This document shows positions 8,690 through 16,756 of a DNA stretch of 64,000 nucleotides, piece after piece (position 1 is the first letter of the stretch; every line of letters starts with the position of its first letter). Position numbers and translations under genes: made by a program. The notes under the pieces are model-generated. The model was not told where the DNA came from and made no database searches. It saw nothing but the letters and a program-made list of their open reading frames with translations. This DNA is from BMS3ABIN04 sp964553325 (GTDB lineage Bacteria; Bacteroidota; Ignavibacteria; Ignavibacteriales; Melioribacteraceae): the NCBI GenBank assembly GCA_964553325.1, contig CAZKKI010000080.1:4914-68913 (forward strand), given 5' to 3'.

Positions 8690-10477
8690 TTAATCATCGG
8701 TTGTAGCAGCCAAAACTTCTTCCAAAGAAGTTAAACCGAGCTTAACTTTTTCCAGACCGCTTTCTCTAAGTGATTGAGAGCCATCTTTTTTGGCTTGAAC
8801 ACGGATGGCTTCTTCATCAATATCGGAGCCGGATTGAACTATTATTTGTCGGATTTCTTTTGTAAAGTAGAGAGCTTCGTGAATTGCAAGACGACCTTTA
8901 TAGCCCGTGTTATGGCATTCTTCGCAACCGACGGGTTCATAAATATCATATTGTTTCCATTCATCCACATCCAGTCCTAATGCAGCAATTGTTTCAGATT
9001 CGAAATTTTCAACTTTTCTTTTACATTTCGGACATAATCGTCTAATTAACCTTTGGGCAACGATAATATTTATTGCGTAAGCAATAAGGAAGGGTTCTAT
9101 TCCCATTTTATATAATCTTGCAACCGCACTGGGTGCATCGTTCGTGTGCAATGTTGAAAATGTTAAGTGACCGGTATTCGCCAACTTAATTGCAGTTTCC
9201 GCAGTTTCTTTATCGCGCATCTCACCGACCAATACAATATCGGGGTCATGACGCAAGATAGCTCGTATCGCTTGTTCGAAATTCATTTTGTGCCCAATCT
9301 TAAGCTGACGCGCACCTTCAATTACGTATTCAACCGGATCTTCAACCGTTAGTACGTTCTTAGTGGGATCAATAACTTGATAAAGTGCGGCAATAAGAGT
9401 TGTACTTTTACCACTACCGGTTGGACCTGTCAATATCACCATTCCTTGCGGTTGGCTGATCGCTTTAACGAAAGCGTCTTTTGCGTAACCTACTAATCCG
9501 AGTTTATCCAAATCCTTAATAACTTTTCTATCATCAAGAATACGGATAACAATGGATTCGAATTTGTTCCTCAGTTCAGTTCCAACCATAGGAAGAACCG
9601 AAACTCTGAAGCGGATTATATGATTATCTATTTCCCGTTGAATAAATCCGTCTTGTGCTCTTTCGCGTTCGAAACGGTCAAGTCCTTTCGATCTATCTTT
9701 AACAACCGCCATTACTGCTTCGGGCAGTGTGTTTTCTTGTGTGTACCAAAGAGAAAGTTTTCCGTCTTGTCTAAAATGTATTTCCGTCTTATTTCCGCTT
9801 TTGGGAACGATGTGAATATCACTAACTCCTCTGCGAACACCCTCCACAAGTGCAGCTTCCACAAGGTTTACAAGTGCACTTTTGTTTATTTCGGATTCCA
9901 ATTGTTCTTCATTAAGATCTTCATCGGTTTCAACATCCAAAAATTCATCGGTTTCTTCTATCATTTGAAGGAATTCGTTTTCAGGAGGAACCAGAATGTT
10001 AATCAGTTTATCGTAATCTTTTTTCTTAATGTAATTGAGTTCGTATTTTTTAGCATTTAGAGCATAAGCAATTTTCGTTAAGGCTCTATCGGTCGGGTCT
10101 ACAGCAGCAAGAATCAATTTGTCTTTTATTTTATCATCGTACTTGAAGGGAATCACGCGATGGTCGAGAAGCATCTTCTTAACTTCATCACCTTGACTAT
10201 CCAACAATTGTTTCATCTCTTCAATTCTTTTTTCGTCCAAAGAATCGAAATCGATTTGAATTTCCTTGAATGCATACAAGACTGCAACTTCGCGAAATAT
10301 AGTATCGTGATCGAAATTAAAATCCTGAACGAGAATTTGAGCTAAATTTCTTTTCAGTTTGTTTTTATCGTTCTGTTTTATTTGGAGAGCTTTTTCCAAA
10401 ATATCGGAATCGATTATCCCCTTTTTGAGTAGGAGATAACCGATTTTATCCGTCATTTCCAATTTTGCATCAATCAT
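8690..10477 (-). CDS. pilB: PilB/GspE-family assembly ATPase
   Basis: The pilus extension ATPase. The N-terminal 160 residues form an MshEN/GspE-N type domain (begins IGYLLLKKGIID). The core has Walker A GPTGSGKST (about residue 351), Walker B DPDIVLVGEMRD and the His box STLHTNDAPSAV. Four zinc-binding cysteines stand at about 482, 485, 518 and 521 (CPKC and CEEC), a feature of PilB/GspE and not of PilT. The 595-residue length is close to the family norm. It is 16 bases downstream of pilC in the same direction. Confidence 0.93.
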   Translation of the reverse strand: MIDAKLEMTDKIGYLLLKKGIIDSDILEKALQIKQNDKNKLKRNLAQILVQDFNFDHDTIFREVAVLYAFKEIQIDFDSLDEKRIEEMKQLLDSQGDEVKKMLLDHRVIPFKYDDKIKDKLILAAVDPTDRALTKIAYALNAKKYELNYIKKKDYDKLINILVPPENEFLQMIEETDEFLDVETDEDLNEEQLESEINKSALVNLVEAALVEGVRRGVSDIHIVPKSGNKTEIHFRQDGKLSLWYTQENTLPEAVMAVVKDRSKGLDRFERERAQDGFIQREIDNHIIRFRVSVLPMVGTELRNKFESIVIRILDDRKVIKDLDKLGLVGYAKDAFVKAISQPQGMVILTGPTGSGKSTTLIAALYQVIDPTKNVLTVEDPVEYVIEGARQLKIGHKMNFEQAIRAILRHDPDIVLVGEMRDKETAETAIKLANTGHLTFSTLHTNDAPSAVARLYKMGIEPFLIAYAINIIVAQRLIRRLCPKCKRKVENFESETIAALGLDVDEWKQYDIYEPVGCEECHNTGYKGRLAIHEALYFTKEIRQIIVQSGSDIDEEAIRVQAKKDGSQSLRESGLEKVKLGLTSLEEVLAATTDD

Positions 10478-10493
10478 TACAAACCTTCTAAAT

Positions 10494-11834
10494 TTACATT
10501 ACCGGTGATTTGGGACTAATTGTTGCCGTTTCGGCAGATACAAGTGTTAAACCTATCATAACTATCATAATTACCATTGCAATAAAAACTTGTATAAGTT
10601 CAATTACGTTTTTTAGTCTATAAACGGTTTCACTTTCGTAATAATTTGCCAATTGTTTAGCGGTATTTTTAATTGTTCCCGTTTCTTCACCGGAATGGAA
10701 TCTTGAAATAGCCGTTTCCGTAAATACTCCGCTGGCTTCAAGTGCATCGGTCAACCCGATACCTTTACTAATCATGAGCGGAATGGATACGTTTTTAATT
10801 TGATTTTCAAAATACTTATTTCCCGTTGCTTCTGCTGCAATTCTTATCGGTTCAATACTTTCGGCCGAACCGCTGTACAAAGTATAAAATACACGGCAGA
10901 AGACTTCTATTAACGTTTTATGAATTAAAGATCCCATTAATGGAAGTTTCAGAATATATTTATCGATAAACAATTTTCCTTTTTCGGTCTTTGAAAATTG
11001 CCAAAATAGTATAGGTGGTATTATGATAACCATAGTAATTAAAATCGGATGAGCTATTAAGAAATCACTAAATTGCAAAGTTGCCGCAGTCATCGGCGGC
11101 AAAGGAATATCAAATTTTACAAATAATTTTGCGGTTGCCGGGAAAATATAACCCACATAAAACAATACTGCAACAAACAAAACGAAGAGTGTTATCATGG
11201 GTGTTATTAAAGCGCTTCTTAAACTTTTTCTGAACTCTTGTTGTCTTTCCAAAAATTTAGCCGTTGCCTTATAAATTTCCGCCATGTTACCGCTTTTTGA
11301 TGCGAGTCCTAACATATACGCAGTAAACTTACCGAACACCGATTGGTATTTCATGTAAGTAACTTCACTATCGGCACCTTTTTTTAGTTCGTTATTGATT
11401 TGTTTTAACGTTTCCCTCAATGTTTTGTTTTCGAGATCGTTTATCAATAACGTCATAATTTCGCCGTATGGAAGTTTTTGTTCGAGCAACTCCGCACTTA
11501 TTTTCACAAAAGATACGATATCTTGATGAGGCGGTTTAGGGCTATAATCGAATAATTTTCTATTTACGGATACCACTTGGTAACCCAGTTTGGTAAGAGC
11601 GTTTACTACCTCTTCTTTATTGAAAGCCTTCTGCTCACCAACGGTAGGTTTTCCGTTTCCTTTTTTTACTTTGTATAAAAATGTTGTTTTCTTTTCAATC
11701 GATTTGATTTTCAGTTGGTGCTTTTCCGCAAGCTTTAAAATTTTTTTCTTTCCTTCACGGAAAGTTGGAGAGGTAATTGTACCAACCAGTGATTGCCCGT
11801 TCGGTTTTATCGCATTAAATCTCAGTTCTATCAT
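10494..11834 (-). CDS. pilC: PilC/GspF-family inner-membrane platform protein
   Basis: The polytopic platform protein that links the assembly ATPases to the growing pilus. It contains two GspF domains, at about residues 110-225 and 310-430. Each is followed by hydrophobic segments, for example at about 210-232, 258-278 and 415-440. The second domain carries the usual IPLMISKGIGLTDALEASG and FHSGEETG segments. The N-terminal 100 residues are soluble and family-specific. A long hairpin lies between this gene and the pilin gene upstream, which may set their relative expression. Confidence 0.9.
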   Translation of the reverse strand: MIELRFNAIKPNGQSLVGTITSPTFREGKKKILKLAEKHQLKIKSIEKKTTFLYKVKKGNGKPTVGEQKAFNKEEVVNALTKLGYQVVSVNRKLFDYSPKPPHQDIVSFVKISAELLEQKLPYGEIMTLLINDLENKTLRETLKQINNELKKGADSEVTYMKYQSVFGKFTAYMLGLASKSGNMAEIYKATAKFLERQQEFRKSLRSALITPMITLFVLFVAVLFYVGYIFPATAKLFVKFDIPLPPMTAATLQFSDFLIAHPILITMVIIIPPILFWQFSKTEKGKLFIDKYILKLPLMGSLIHKTLIEVFCRVFYTLYSGSAESIEPIRIAAEATGNKYFENQIKNVSIPLMISKGIGLTDALEASGVFTETAISRFHSGEETGTIKNTAKQLANYYESETVYRLKNVIELIQVFIAMVIMIVMIGLTLVSAETATISPKSPVM

Positions 11835-11860
11835 AATTCATCCCTGAATTTAAAATGTAG

Positions 11861-11891
11861 AGGCTAACAAATAATATTTACTTGTTAGCCT
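11861..11891 (-). promoter_or_regulatory. Intercistronic stem-loop between pilin gene and pilC
   Basis: A perfect 10-base-pair inverted repeat, AGGCTAACAA at 11861-11870 and TTGTTAGCCT at 11882-11891, with an 11-base loop. It lies 35 bases after the pilin stop codon and 27 bases before the pilC start. No uridine run follows on the minus strand, so it is not a classical intrinsic terminator in the direction of transcription. Partial termination or protection of the pilin mRNA 3' end would both fit a system needing far more pilin than platform protein; this is inference. Confidence 0.55.
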
Positions 11892-11925
11892 TTTCAATGA
11901 ACTATCGAATAATTTTGTTGCTTTT

Positions 11926-12336
11926 TTAATTATTAATGGTGGTGGATGTAATCGAATTAGGTCCTACTACCATTGTAACTTTAACCGGGTTAGAACCATC
12001 GTTACCGGTTTCGTTACCCACACCTACAAGCGTTACAGAATTAGCAGAAACTGTAGCTGTATAAACACCGTTTGCAGTAGTATCTAATTGATCTGGAATA
12101 TCCCAGGCTGTACCACCAGAACCGGTTGAAGCATCGAAAGAGTTGCTGCCACCGCCCATTGCAATCGGTTTTCTGTAGTATTGTTGTGCCATTGAAGCCA
12201 AAGTTGTTAGGTCTGCTATAACCGCATCTCTATTTGCATTAGTACTGCTAGCGGTAAATACGCTAATACCAACTACTACAGCAATACCAACAATGATAAC
12301 GCCTAATACGATTAATAATAATTGTTGTTGACCCAT
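11926..12336 (-). CDS. Pilin-like protein with MGQQQ N-terminus
   Basis: A 136-residue probable pilin subunit. It starts MGQQQLLLIVLG and continues as one hydrophobic helix (residues 5-29), as in type IV pilins. A helical segment follows (NANRDAVIADLTTLASMAQQYYRKP), then a glycine/serine/threonine-rich beta domain with no cysteines. The normal charged leader and the glutamate at mature position 5 are missing. If a prepilin peptidase acted, the leader could only be Met-Gly. The start is secure: AAAGGAG stands 7 bases upstream of the ATG. A paralogue lies just upstream and pilC follows. Calling it a pilin is inferred from the helix, size and context; the N-terminus departs from the standard motif. 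Confidence 0.75.
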   Translation of the reverse strand: MGQQQLLLIVLGVIIVGIAVVVGISVFTASSTNANRDAVIADLTTLASMAQQYYRKPIAMGGGSNSFDASTGSGGTAWDIPDQLDTTANGVYTATVSANSVTLVGVGNETGNDGSNPVKVTMVVGPNSITSTTINN

Positions 12337-12397
12337 TATATTACTCCTTTAATTTGTTGATGGTTGTTAATTGTTATCTGAGTTCGCTTTTTTCATT

Positions 12398-12414
12398 AGA
12401 AATAACCGTGCCAA
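12398..12414 (-). promoter_or_regulatory. Sigma-54-like promoter upstream of the pilin gene
   Basis: On the minus strand this reads TTGGCACG, GTTA, TTTCT. The -24 box matches the sigma-54 consensus TGGCACG exactly and the spacing of four bases is correct; the -12 box differs from TTGCW by one base (G to T). The implied start lies about 50 bases before the pilin ATG. Pilin genes in many bacteria are sigma-54 dependent through PilR-type activators, and an NtrC-type activator is encoded at 62597-63964. The call rests on consensus match and position. Confidence 0.45.
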
Positions 12415-12576
12415 AATTCATTTTCTTTTGTTTTTCAATGTTTTTGTGATCCCCGTCAACTCGTAAACTTAAAAAATGCTTCAAAATCAGTTACTTGTTT
12501 CTTTTTTTTCAATATGATACACATGTAATTTTTACCGATTGTAACTTTTACAGGTAATTATCGAAAGAAATTGGGT

Positions 12577-12957
12577 TTACTTTAGTATTACCGTAGAATA
12601 ATTATCCGGATAAACCGTAACTTGCACTTTTACCGAATCATTTCCCGTAACCACTTCATTTCCGGTGCCTACAATAACAACCGACGAAGAATTTACGGAA
12701 GCAGTAAAAGTACCGTTTTCCGTAGTTGATAAATTCGAAGGTATTGTCCATCCTGTAAAAGATCTTCCTCCGCCGCCCATTTCTTTGGGTTTCCTGTAAT
12801 ATTGTTGCGCCATACTGGAAAGTTCTACACATTCGTGCAATAATAAATCTCTTTTGGAATCAATTGCATTAGCTGTAAATATATCTATACCTGCAATGAT
12901 TGCCACGCCGACTACTATAACTCCCAATAAAATTAATAACAACTGTTGTTGACCCAT
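12577..12957 (-). CDS. Second MGQQQ pilin-like protein (paralogue)
   Basis: A 126-residue paralogue of the next gene. It shares the MGQQQLLLI start, the single N-terminal hydrophobic helix, the SMAQQYYRKP segment with the following MGGGG turn, and a similar beta-rich end (VVIVGTGNEV against VTLVGVGNET). It differs in the helix after the membrane segment (DSKRDLLLHECVELSS), which contains a cysteine. The ribosome site is GGGAG, 10 bases before the ATG. It is separated from the other pilin gene by 240 bases, so the two may be expressed independently, for example as major and minor subunits. No sigma-54 site was seen ahead of this copy. Confidence 0.72.
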   Translation of the reverse strand: MGQQQLLLILLGVIVVGVAIIAGIDIFTANAIDSKRDLLLHECVELSSMAQQYYRKPKEMGGGGRSFTGWTIPSNLSTTENGTFTASVNSSSVVIVGTGNEVVTGNDSVKVQVTVYPDNYSTVILK

Positions 12958-13152
12958 TACTTATTCTCCCGCTTAGTTTTCAATCTTTTAAACTAATCAC
13001 CATTATCATCAAAAATTAAACCAATTTAATTTTCGGTATTATCGACAGATTTTTCTAATTTTTGATAGAAAGAGGGATTTCAAAATGAGAAAAGAAAGGA
13101 TGCTCAAATCAAAAAAGAGGCATGAATTAAGGATTTTGAGTTAAAATTACAT

Positions 13153-13180
13153 GTAAATCTTACCGAAAGGTAAGATTTAC
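13153..13180 (-). terminator. Probable terminator after aspS
   Basis: A perfect 12-base-pair stem, GTAAATCTTACC at 13153-13164 and GGTAAGATTTAC at 13169-13180, closed by a GAAA tetraloop. It lies 69 bases beyond the aspS stop. On the minus strand it is followed by ATGTAATTTT, so the uridine run is short and delayed. It also lies upstream of the second pilin gene, whose promoter must be between here and 12957. Confidence 0.5.
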
Positions 13181-13248
13181 AATTATAATCAACCCATATT
13201 TATTCTATTGAACAAAATTAACCAACAGAAAGTAAGAGAAAAAACTTT

Positions 13249-15018
13249 CTAATCTCTAATTTTAATGTGTAATTCTCTTAACTGTTCATTACTAACCGGA
13301 GACGGAGCTCCATCCATTAGTGAAATTCCGCTGGTTGTTTTTGGAAAGGCAATTACATCCCTAATCGATGAATTTCCGGTTAACAGCATTACCATTCTAT
13401 CCAAACCGAATGCAATACCGCCGTGCGGTGGTGCACCGTACTTAAACGCTTCGAGTAAGAAACCGAATTTTTCTTCCGCTTCTTCCGATGAAATTCCAAG
13501 GGCGTTAAACATTTTCGATTGTAATGATGAATCATGTATTCTTATGCTTCCACCGGCAATTTCATTTCCGTTGAGAACCAAATCGTATGCCCGTGCCCGT
13601 ACTTTTCCGGGTTCTTTTTCCAACTTTTCAACATCTTCCAATTTAGGCGATGTAAACGGATGGTGCATTGCATAATATCTTTGAGTTTCGTCATCCCATT
13701 CAAAGAGTGGGAAATCCGTTACCCAAATTAAATTCGGTTTTTCTTCATTCTTTATTAAGTCCAACCTTCTGGCCATTTCCAAGCGTAAAGCACCCATTAT
13801 CGACAAGGCTTTCAGTTTTTTCCCCGATATAATAAAAATCAAATCTCCGTTTTCAGCATTAAGCGTATTTATTATACCTTGTTTTTCTTCATCTTTAAGG
13901 AATTTGGCGATCGGCGCTTCAAGTGTATTTTCTTTAACTCTCATCCAAATCAAACCGCCGGCACCTAATTTTTTAACAAAATCGGTTAATACATCCAATT
14001 GGTTTCTTGTATAATCGCCGCATCCTTTTGCTAATAACGATGTTACAATCCCACCGTTTTCTATTGTGTCTTTAAAAACCCTAAACTCCGAACTTTTAAC
14101 CACTTCGTTTAATGTGGTCATCTCCAATCCGAAACGCAAATCGGGCTTATCCGAACCATATTTTTCCATTGCCTCGTCAAAAGTCAACCTACGCAACGGA
14201 ATTTCAATATCGATATTTTTTACTTTTTTAAACACATCCTTCATCAACCCTTCCATCATGGAAAAAATATCTTCTTCGTGAACAAAAGACATTTCAACAT
14301 CTATTTGAGTGAATTCCGGTTGCCTATCGGCACGCAAATCTTCGTCTCTAAAACATTTAACTATTTGATAATAGCGGTCGAAACCCGATACCATAAGAAT
14401 TTGTTTGTAAGTTTGTGGTGATTGAGGTAAGGCGTAAAATTTACCTTTGTGTAATCTGCTGGGGACAAGAAAATCACGCGCTCCTTCCGGAGTGCTTTTC
14501 ATCAATACAGGTGTTTCAATCTCTACAAAGCCGTTCGAATCGAAATAATTGCGAACCACTTGATAAATTTTGTGACGTGTAAGTAGATTTTCCTTCATTT
14601 CATTGCGTCTTAAATCCAAATACCTGAATTTCAAACGGAGTTCCTCGTTAACGTCTATATCGTCTTTTATTTGGAACGGAGGTGTTTTAGCCTTATTTAA
14701 AATTACTAACTTATCAACCATAACATCTACAAATCCGGTTGGGATTGCAGGATTTTCCGTCCCTTCCGGTCTTTTTCTTACTTTACCTTCAATCGAAATG
14801 ACGTATTCCGACCTCAAATCTTTAGCCGCTTCATGGGCTTCGGAATTGTAATTGGGCTCGAATACAACTTGAGTTATACCGTATCTGTCCCGCAAATCGA
14901 TAAAAATAACGCCGCCCAAATCACGTCGGTTATCAACCCAACCGTTAAGTATTACCCTTTCTTCTATGTTTTTTTCTCTAAGCTCTCCGCAAGTGTGCGT
15001 TCGTGTTTTGAAATCCAT
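13249..15018 (-). CDS. aspS: Aspartyl-tRNA synthetase
   Basis: A class II aminoacyl-tRNA synthetase that charges tRNA-Asp. The N-terminal OB-fold anticodon domain carries GWVDNRRDLGGVIFIDLRDR. The catalytic domain has motif 2 (RCFRDEDLRADRQPEFTQID, about residue 215-235), the bacterial insertion (GAD) domain, and motif 3 (GIAFGLDRMVMLL, near the C-terminus). The 589-residue length is typical of bacterial AspRS. The leucine after NRRD corresponds to the residue usually seen in tRNA-Asp-specific enzymes, whereas non-discriminating ones tend to have histidine; this is a weak indication of specificity. It stands as a single-gene unit. Confidence 0.97.
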   Translation of the reverse strand: MDFKTRTHTCGELREKNIEERVILNGWVDNRRDLGGVIFIDLRDRYGITQVVFEPNYNSEAHEAAKDLRSEYVISIEGKVRKRPEGTENPAIPTGFVDVMVDKLVILNKAKTPPFQIKDDIDVNEELRLKFRYLDLRRNEMKENLLTRHKIYQVVRNYFDSNGFVEIETPVLMKSTPEGARDFLVPSRLHKGKFYALPQSPQTYKQILMVSGFDRYYQIVKCFRDEDLRADRQPEFTQIDVEMSFVHEEDIFSMMEGLMKDVFKKVKNIDIEIPLRRLTFDEAMEKYGSDKPDLRFGLEMTTLNEVVKSSEFRVFKDTIENGGIVTSLLAKGCGDYTRNQLDVLTDFVKKLGAGGLIWMRVKENTLEAPIAKFLKDEEKQGIINTLNAENGDLIFIISGKKLKALSIMGALRLEMARRLDLIKNEEKPNLIWVTDFPLFEWDDETQRYYAMHHPFTSPKLEDVEKLEKEPGKVRARAYDLVLNGNEIAGGSIRIHDSSLQSKMFNALGISSEEAEEKFGFLLEAFKYGAPPHGGIAFGLDRMVMLLTGNSSIRDVIAFPKTTSGISLMDGAPSPVSNEQLRELHIKIRD

Positions 15019-15108
15019 TTATATTTTTCTCCCGGTAAAAATTTAGTTTGCTAAAATAATCAATTACAAAAGTTTATACAACACGGGCAAGTATCAAACG
15101 GAATAAAT

Positions 15109-15139
15109 AAAAAAGGTCGATCCATAAACGAATCGACCT
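15109..15139 (-). terminator. Intrinsic terminator after the Ig-like lipoprotein gene
   Basis: On the minus strand AGGTCGAT (from 15139 to 15132) pairs with ATCGACCT (15121 to 15114) across a 10-base loop. The stem runs directly into six uridines (15114-15109). It begins 21 bases after the lipoprotein stop and ends before the aspS start, insulating the two genes. Confidence 0.8.
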
Positions 15140-15159
15140 AAATAAAATCGATAGGTTAA

Positions 15160-16551
15160 CTAGCGGGCGGAACCAAAAAGCTCAACACTTGCTTTACCGT
15201 TCGGTCCGTTTGTTAAAATTTTCACAGAAACATTTTGTAGTGTATCCACATCCGGTTTTTTATCATATAAAACGAATGAAAACGAAGTATAACCGAACAT
15301 CACATCGGGATATTGAATTTCCGTATCACCCGCAACTTCAACTTCGCCTGTGGCGGAAACCGTGATTGATTGCCCTTCCGACATGGGATTTCCATTTATG
15401 TCGCGAACCGTGTACGTAAATGTCTGAGAACCTCCGTTCGGCAAACTAAACGATGTAGGTGAAACTTCTATTATCGGTCCGCCGCTCAACAACCGCAGTG
15501 CCTGGGTTTTAAGGGTATTATAATTTTCATCCGCCGTGTAAGCTGATACCGTAAAAAATCCAGGACCGTAAACGGAATCGACCGGATGACCTTGTGTAAG
15601 TAAGGTTACCGATGCTCTGCCTAAGTCGTCCGTTAATGCGGAACCGTCTATAATACCCGAATTGGTATTAAAGTAAACGGCCGTGCCGGGTCTAACCGGA
15701 TTAGAATATTTATCGCCCACAAAAGCGGTAAACTGAATCGAAAAACCCAAAATACCTAATGCCGGGTAGTTCAATTTTTCCGAAGCAACATCGAACAACC
15801 CATCGTAAGGTAAACCACCGTGAATTGCTATCAATACCGGTTTCGACCTGATAATACCTTGTGAAGTATTAATTTCCGCTACTATTTGCACAACGCCGGC
15901 AACCGTTCCGCTATTTAAAACCACGGTTGCTCTACCCAACGTATTTGTTTTAACGGAGGAAGGATAAAGGTATTCCCCGCCGCCGGGATGTGAACCGAAT
16001 TTAAAATTAACTGTAACGGCATGATTCAAATCAATCGGAACACCGTTCGAATCCCGCACTTCAAAAATAATTTCCGCGCTTTCCAATGCTCCGCTTTCTT
16101 TAACGCCGATACTTTCGCTCGATTGATCAAACAAATAAATTGAAGCCGCATCACCGGAGTTCGACGGAATATCGCCGCCCGAAGTATCCGCTACCAGTTG
16201 AAATGCGGGAACTTCAAGCGCCGGATTGTCTTTCGTAGCAAACACAACTGCGGTATCCGGCAAAAATCCACCCTTCGATGCAATTATCAATAAATCTTTA
16301 TCTTTGTCAATTCCAAAAACCGTTGAATAGCTACCTTGACTGTTCGTCACGGTTCCGGTTAAAGTATCACCATCGGTAATCTTAATCGTGGCTCCATCTA
16401 TCGGATCACCCGATGCTGCGGAGATAACTATTCCGGAAATTGTTATTTCGGTCAGATCAGACGATGTAGGATTCTCTTCGGTGCTTTCGCATCCGAATAA
16501 AAACATTATCAGTGGAAAAATTAAAATTAAACTAACAAGCGATTTTTTCAT
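15160..16551 (-). CDS. Lipoprotein with Ig-like/invasin-type repeats
   Basis: A surface lipoprotein of about 463 residues. The signal peptide MKKSLVSLILIFPL ends in a lipobox (MFLFGC), so the cysteine near residue 21 should be lipidated. A carboxypeptidase regulatory-like domain follows (ISGIVISAASGDPIDGATIK to about residue 120). The rest shows three repeats of Big_1/invasin style, marked by GRATVVLNSG and GRASVTLLTQG. An in-frame ATG 33 bases upstream (16584) is possible, but it would put 11 extra residues before the signal peptide. No enzyme motif is seen; adhesion or structural roles are typical of such folds. Confidence 0.8.
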   Translation of the reverse strand: MKKSLVSLILIFPLIMFLFGCESTEENPTSSDLTEITISGIVISAASGDPIDGATIKITDGDTLTGTVTNSQGSYSTVFGIDKDKDLLIIASKGGFLPDTAVVFATKDNPALEVPAFQLVADTSGGDIPSNSGDAASIYLFDQSSESIGVKESGALESAEIIFEVRDSNGVPIDLNHAVTVNFKFGSHPGGGEYLYPSSVKTNTLGRATVVLNSGTVAGVVQIVAEINTSQGIIRSKPVLIAIHGGLPYDGLFDVASEKLNYPALGILGFSIQFTAFVGDKYSNPVRPGTAVYFNTNSGIIDGSALTDDLGRASVTLLTQGHPVDSVYGPGFFTVSAYTADENYNTLKTQALRLLSGGPIIEVSPTSFSLPNGGSQTFTYTVRDINGNPMSEGQSITVSATGEVEVAGDTEIQYPDVMFGYTSFSFVLYDKKPDVDTLQNVSVKILTNGPNGKASVELFGSAR

Positions 16552-16756
16552 GGCGGCTTTAGATTTTGTGAGTAAAAATTTCATTTATTATCGAACTTAA
16601 TTAAATTCTTTTGAGAGATTAATCTATTTTTCACGTAAATTATTATATGTAAATTAAAAAATATTCTTTTTAATAACAAATTTTTTATTTATGTATCTTA
16701 TTTTATTTCAACGCATTAGAAAAACCATCTAAAGTAAAATTTCAAGCGGTCGACAA

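Noticed and set aside
12541..12560. TTACC/GGTAA inverted repeat after the second pilin-like gene
   Set aside because: A five-base stem with a long loop; no convincing terminator.
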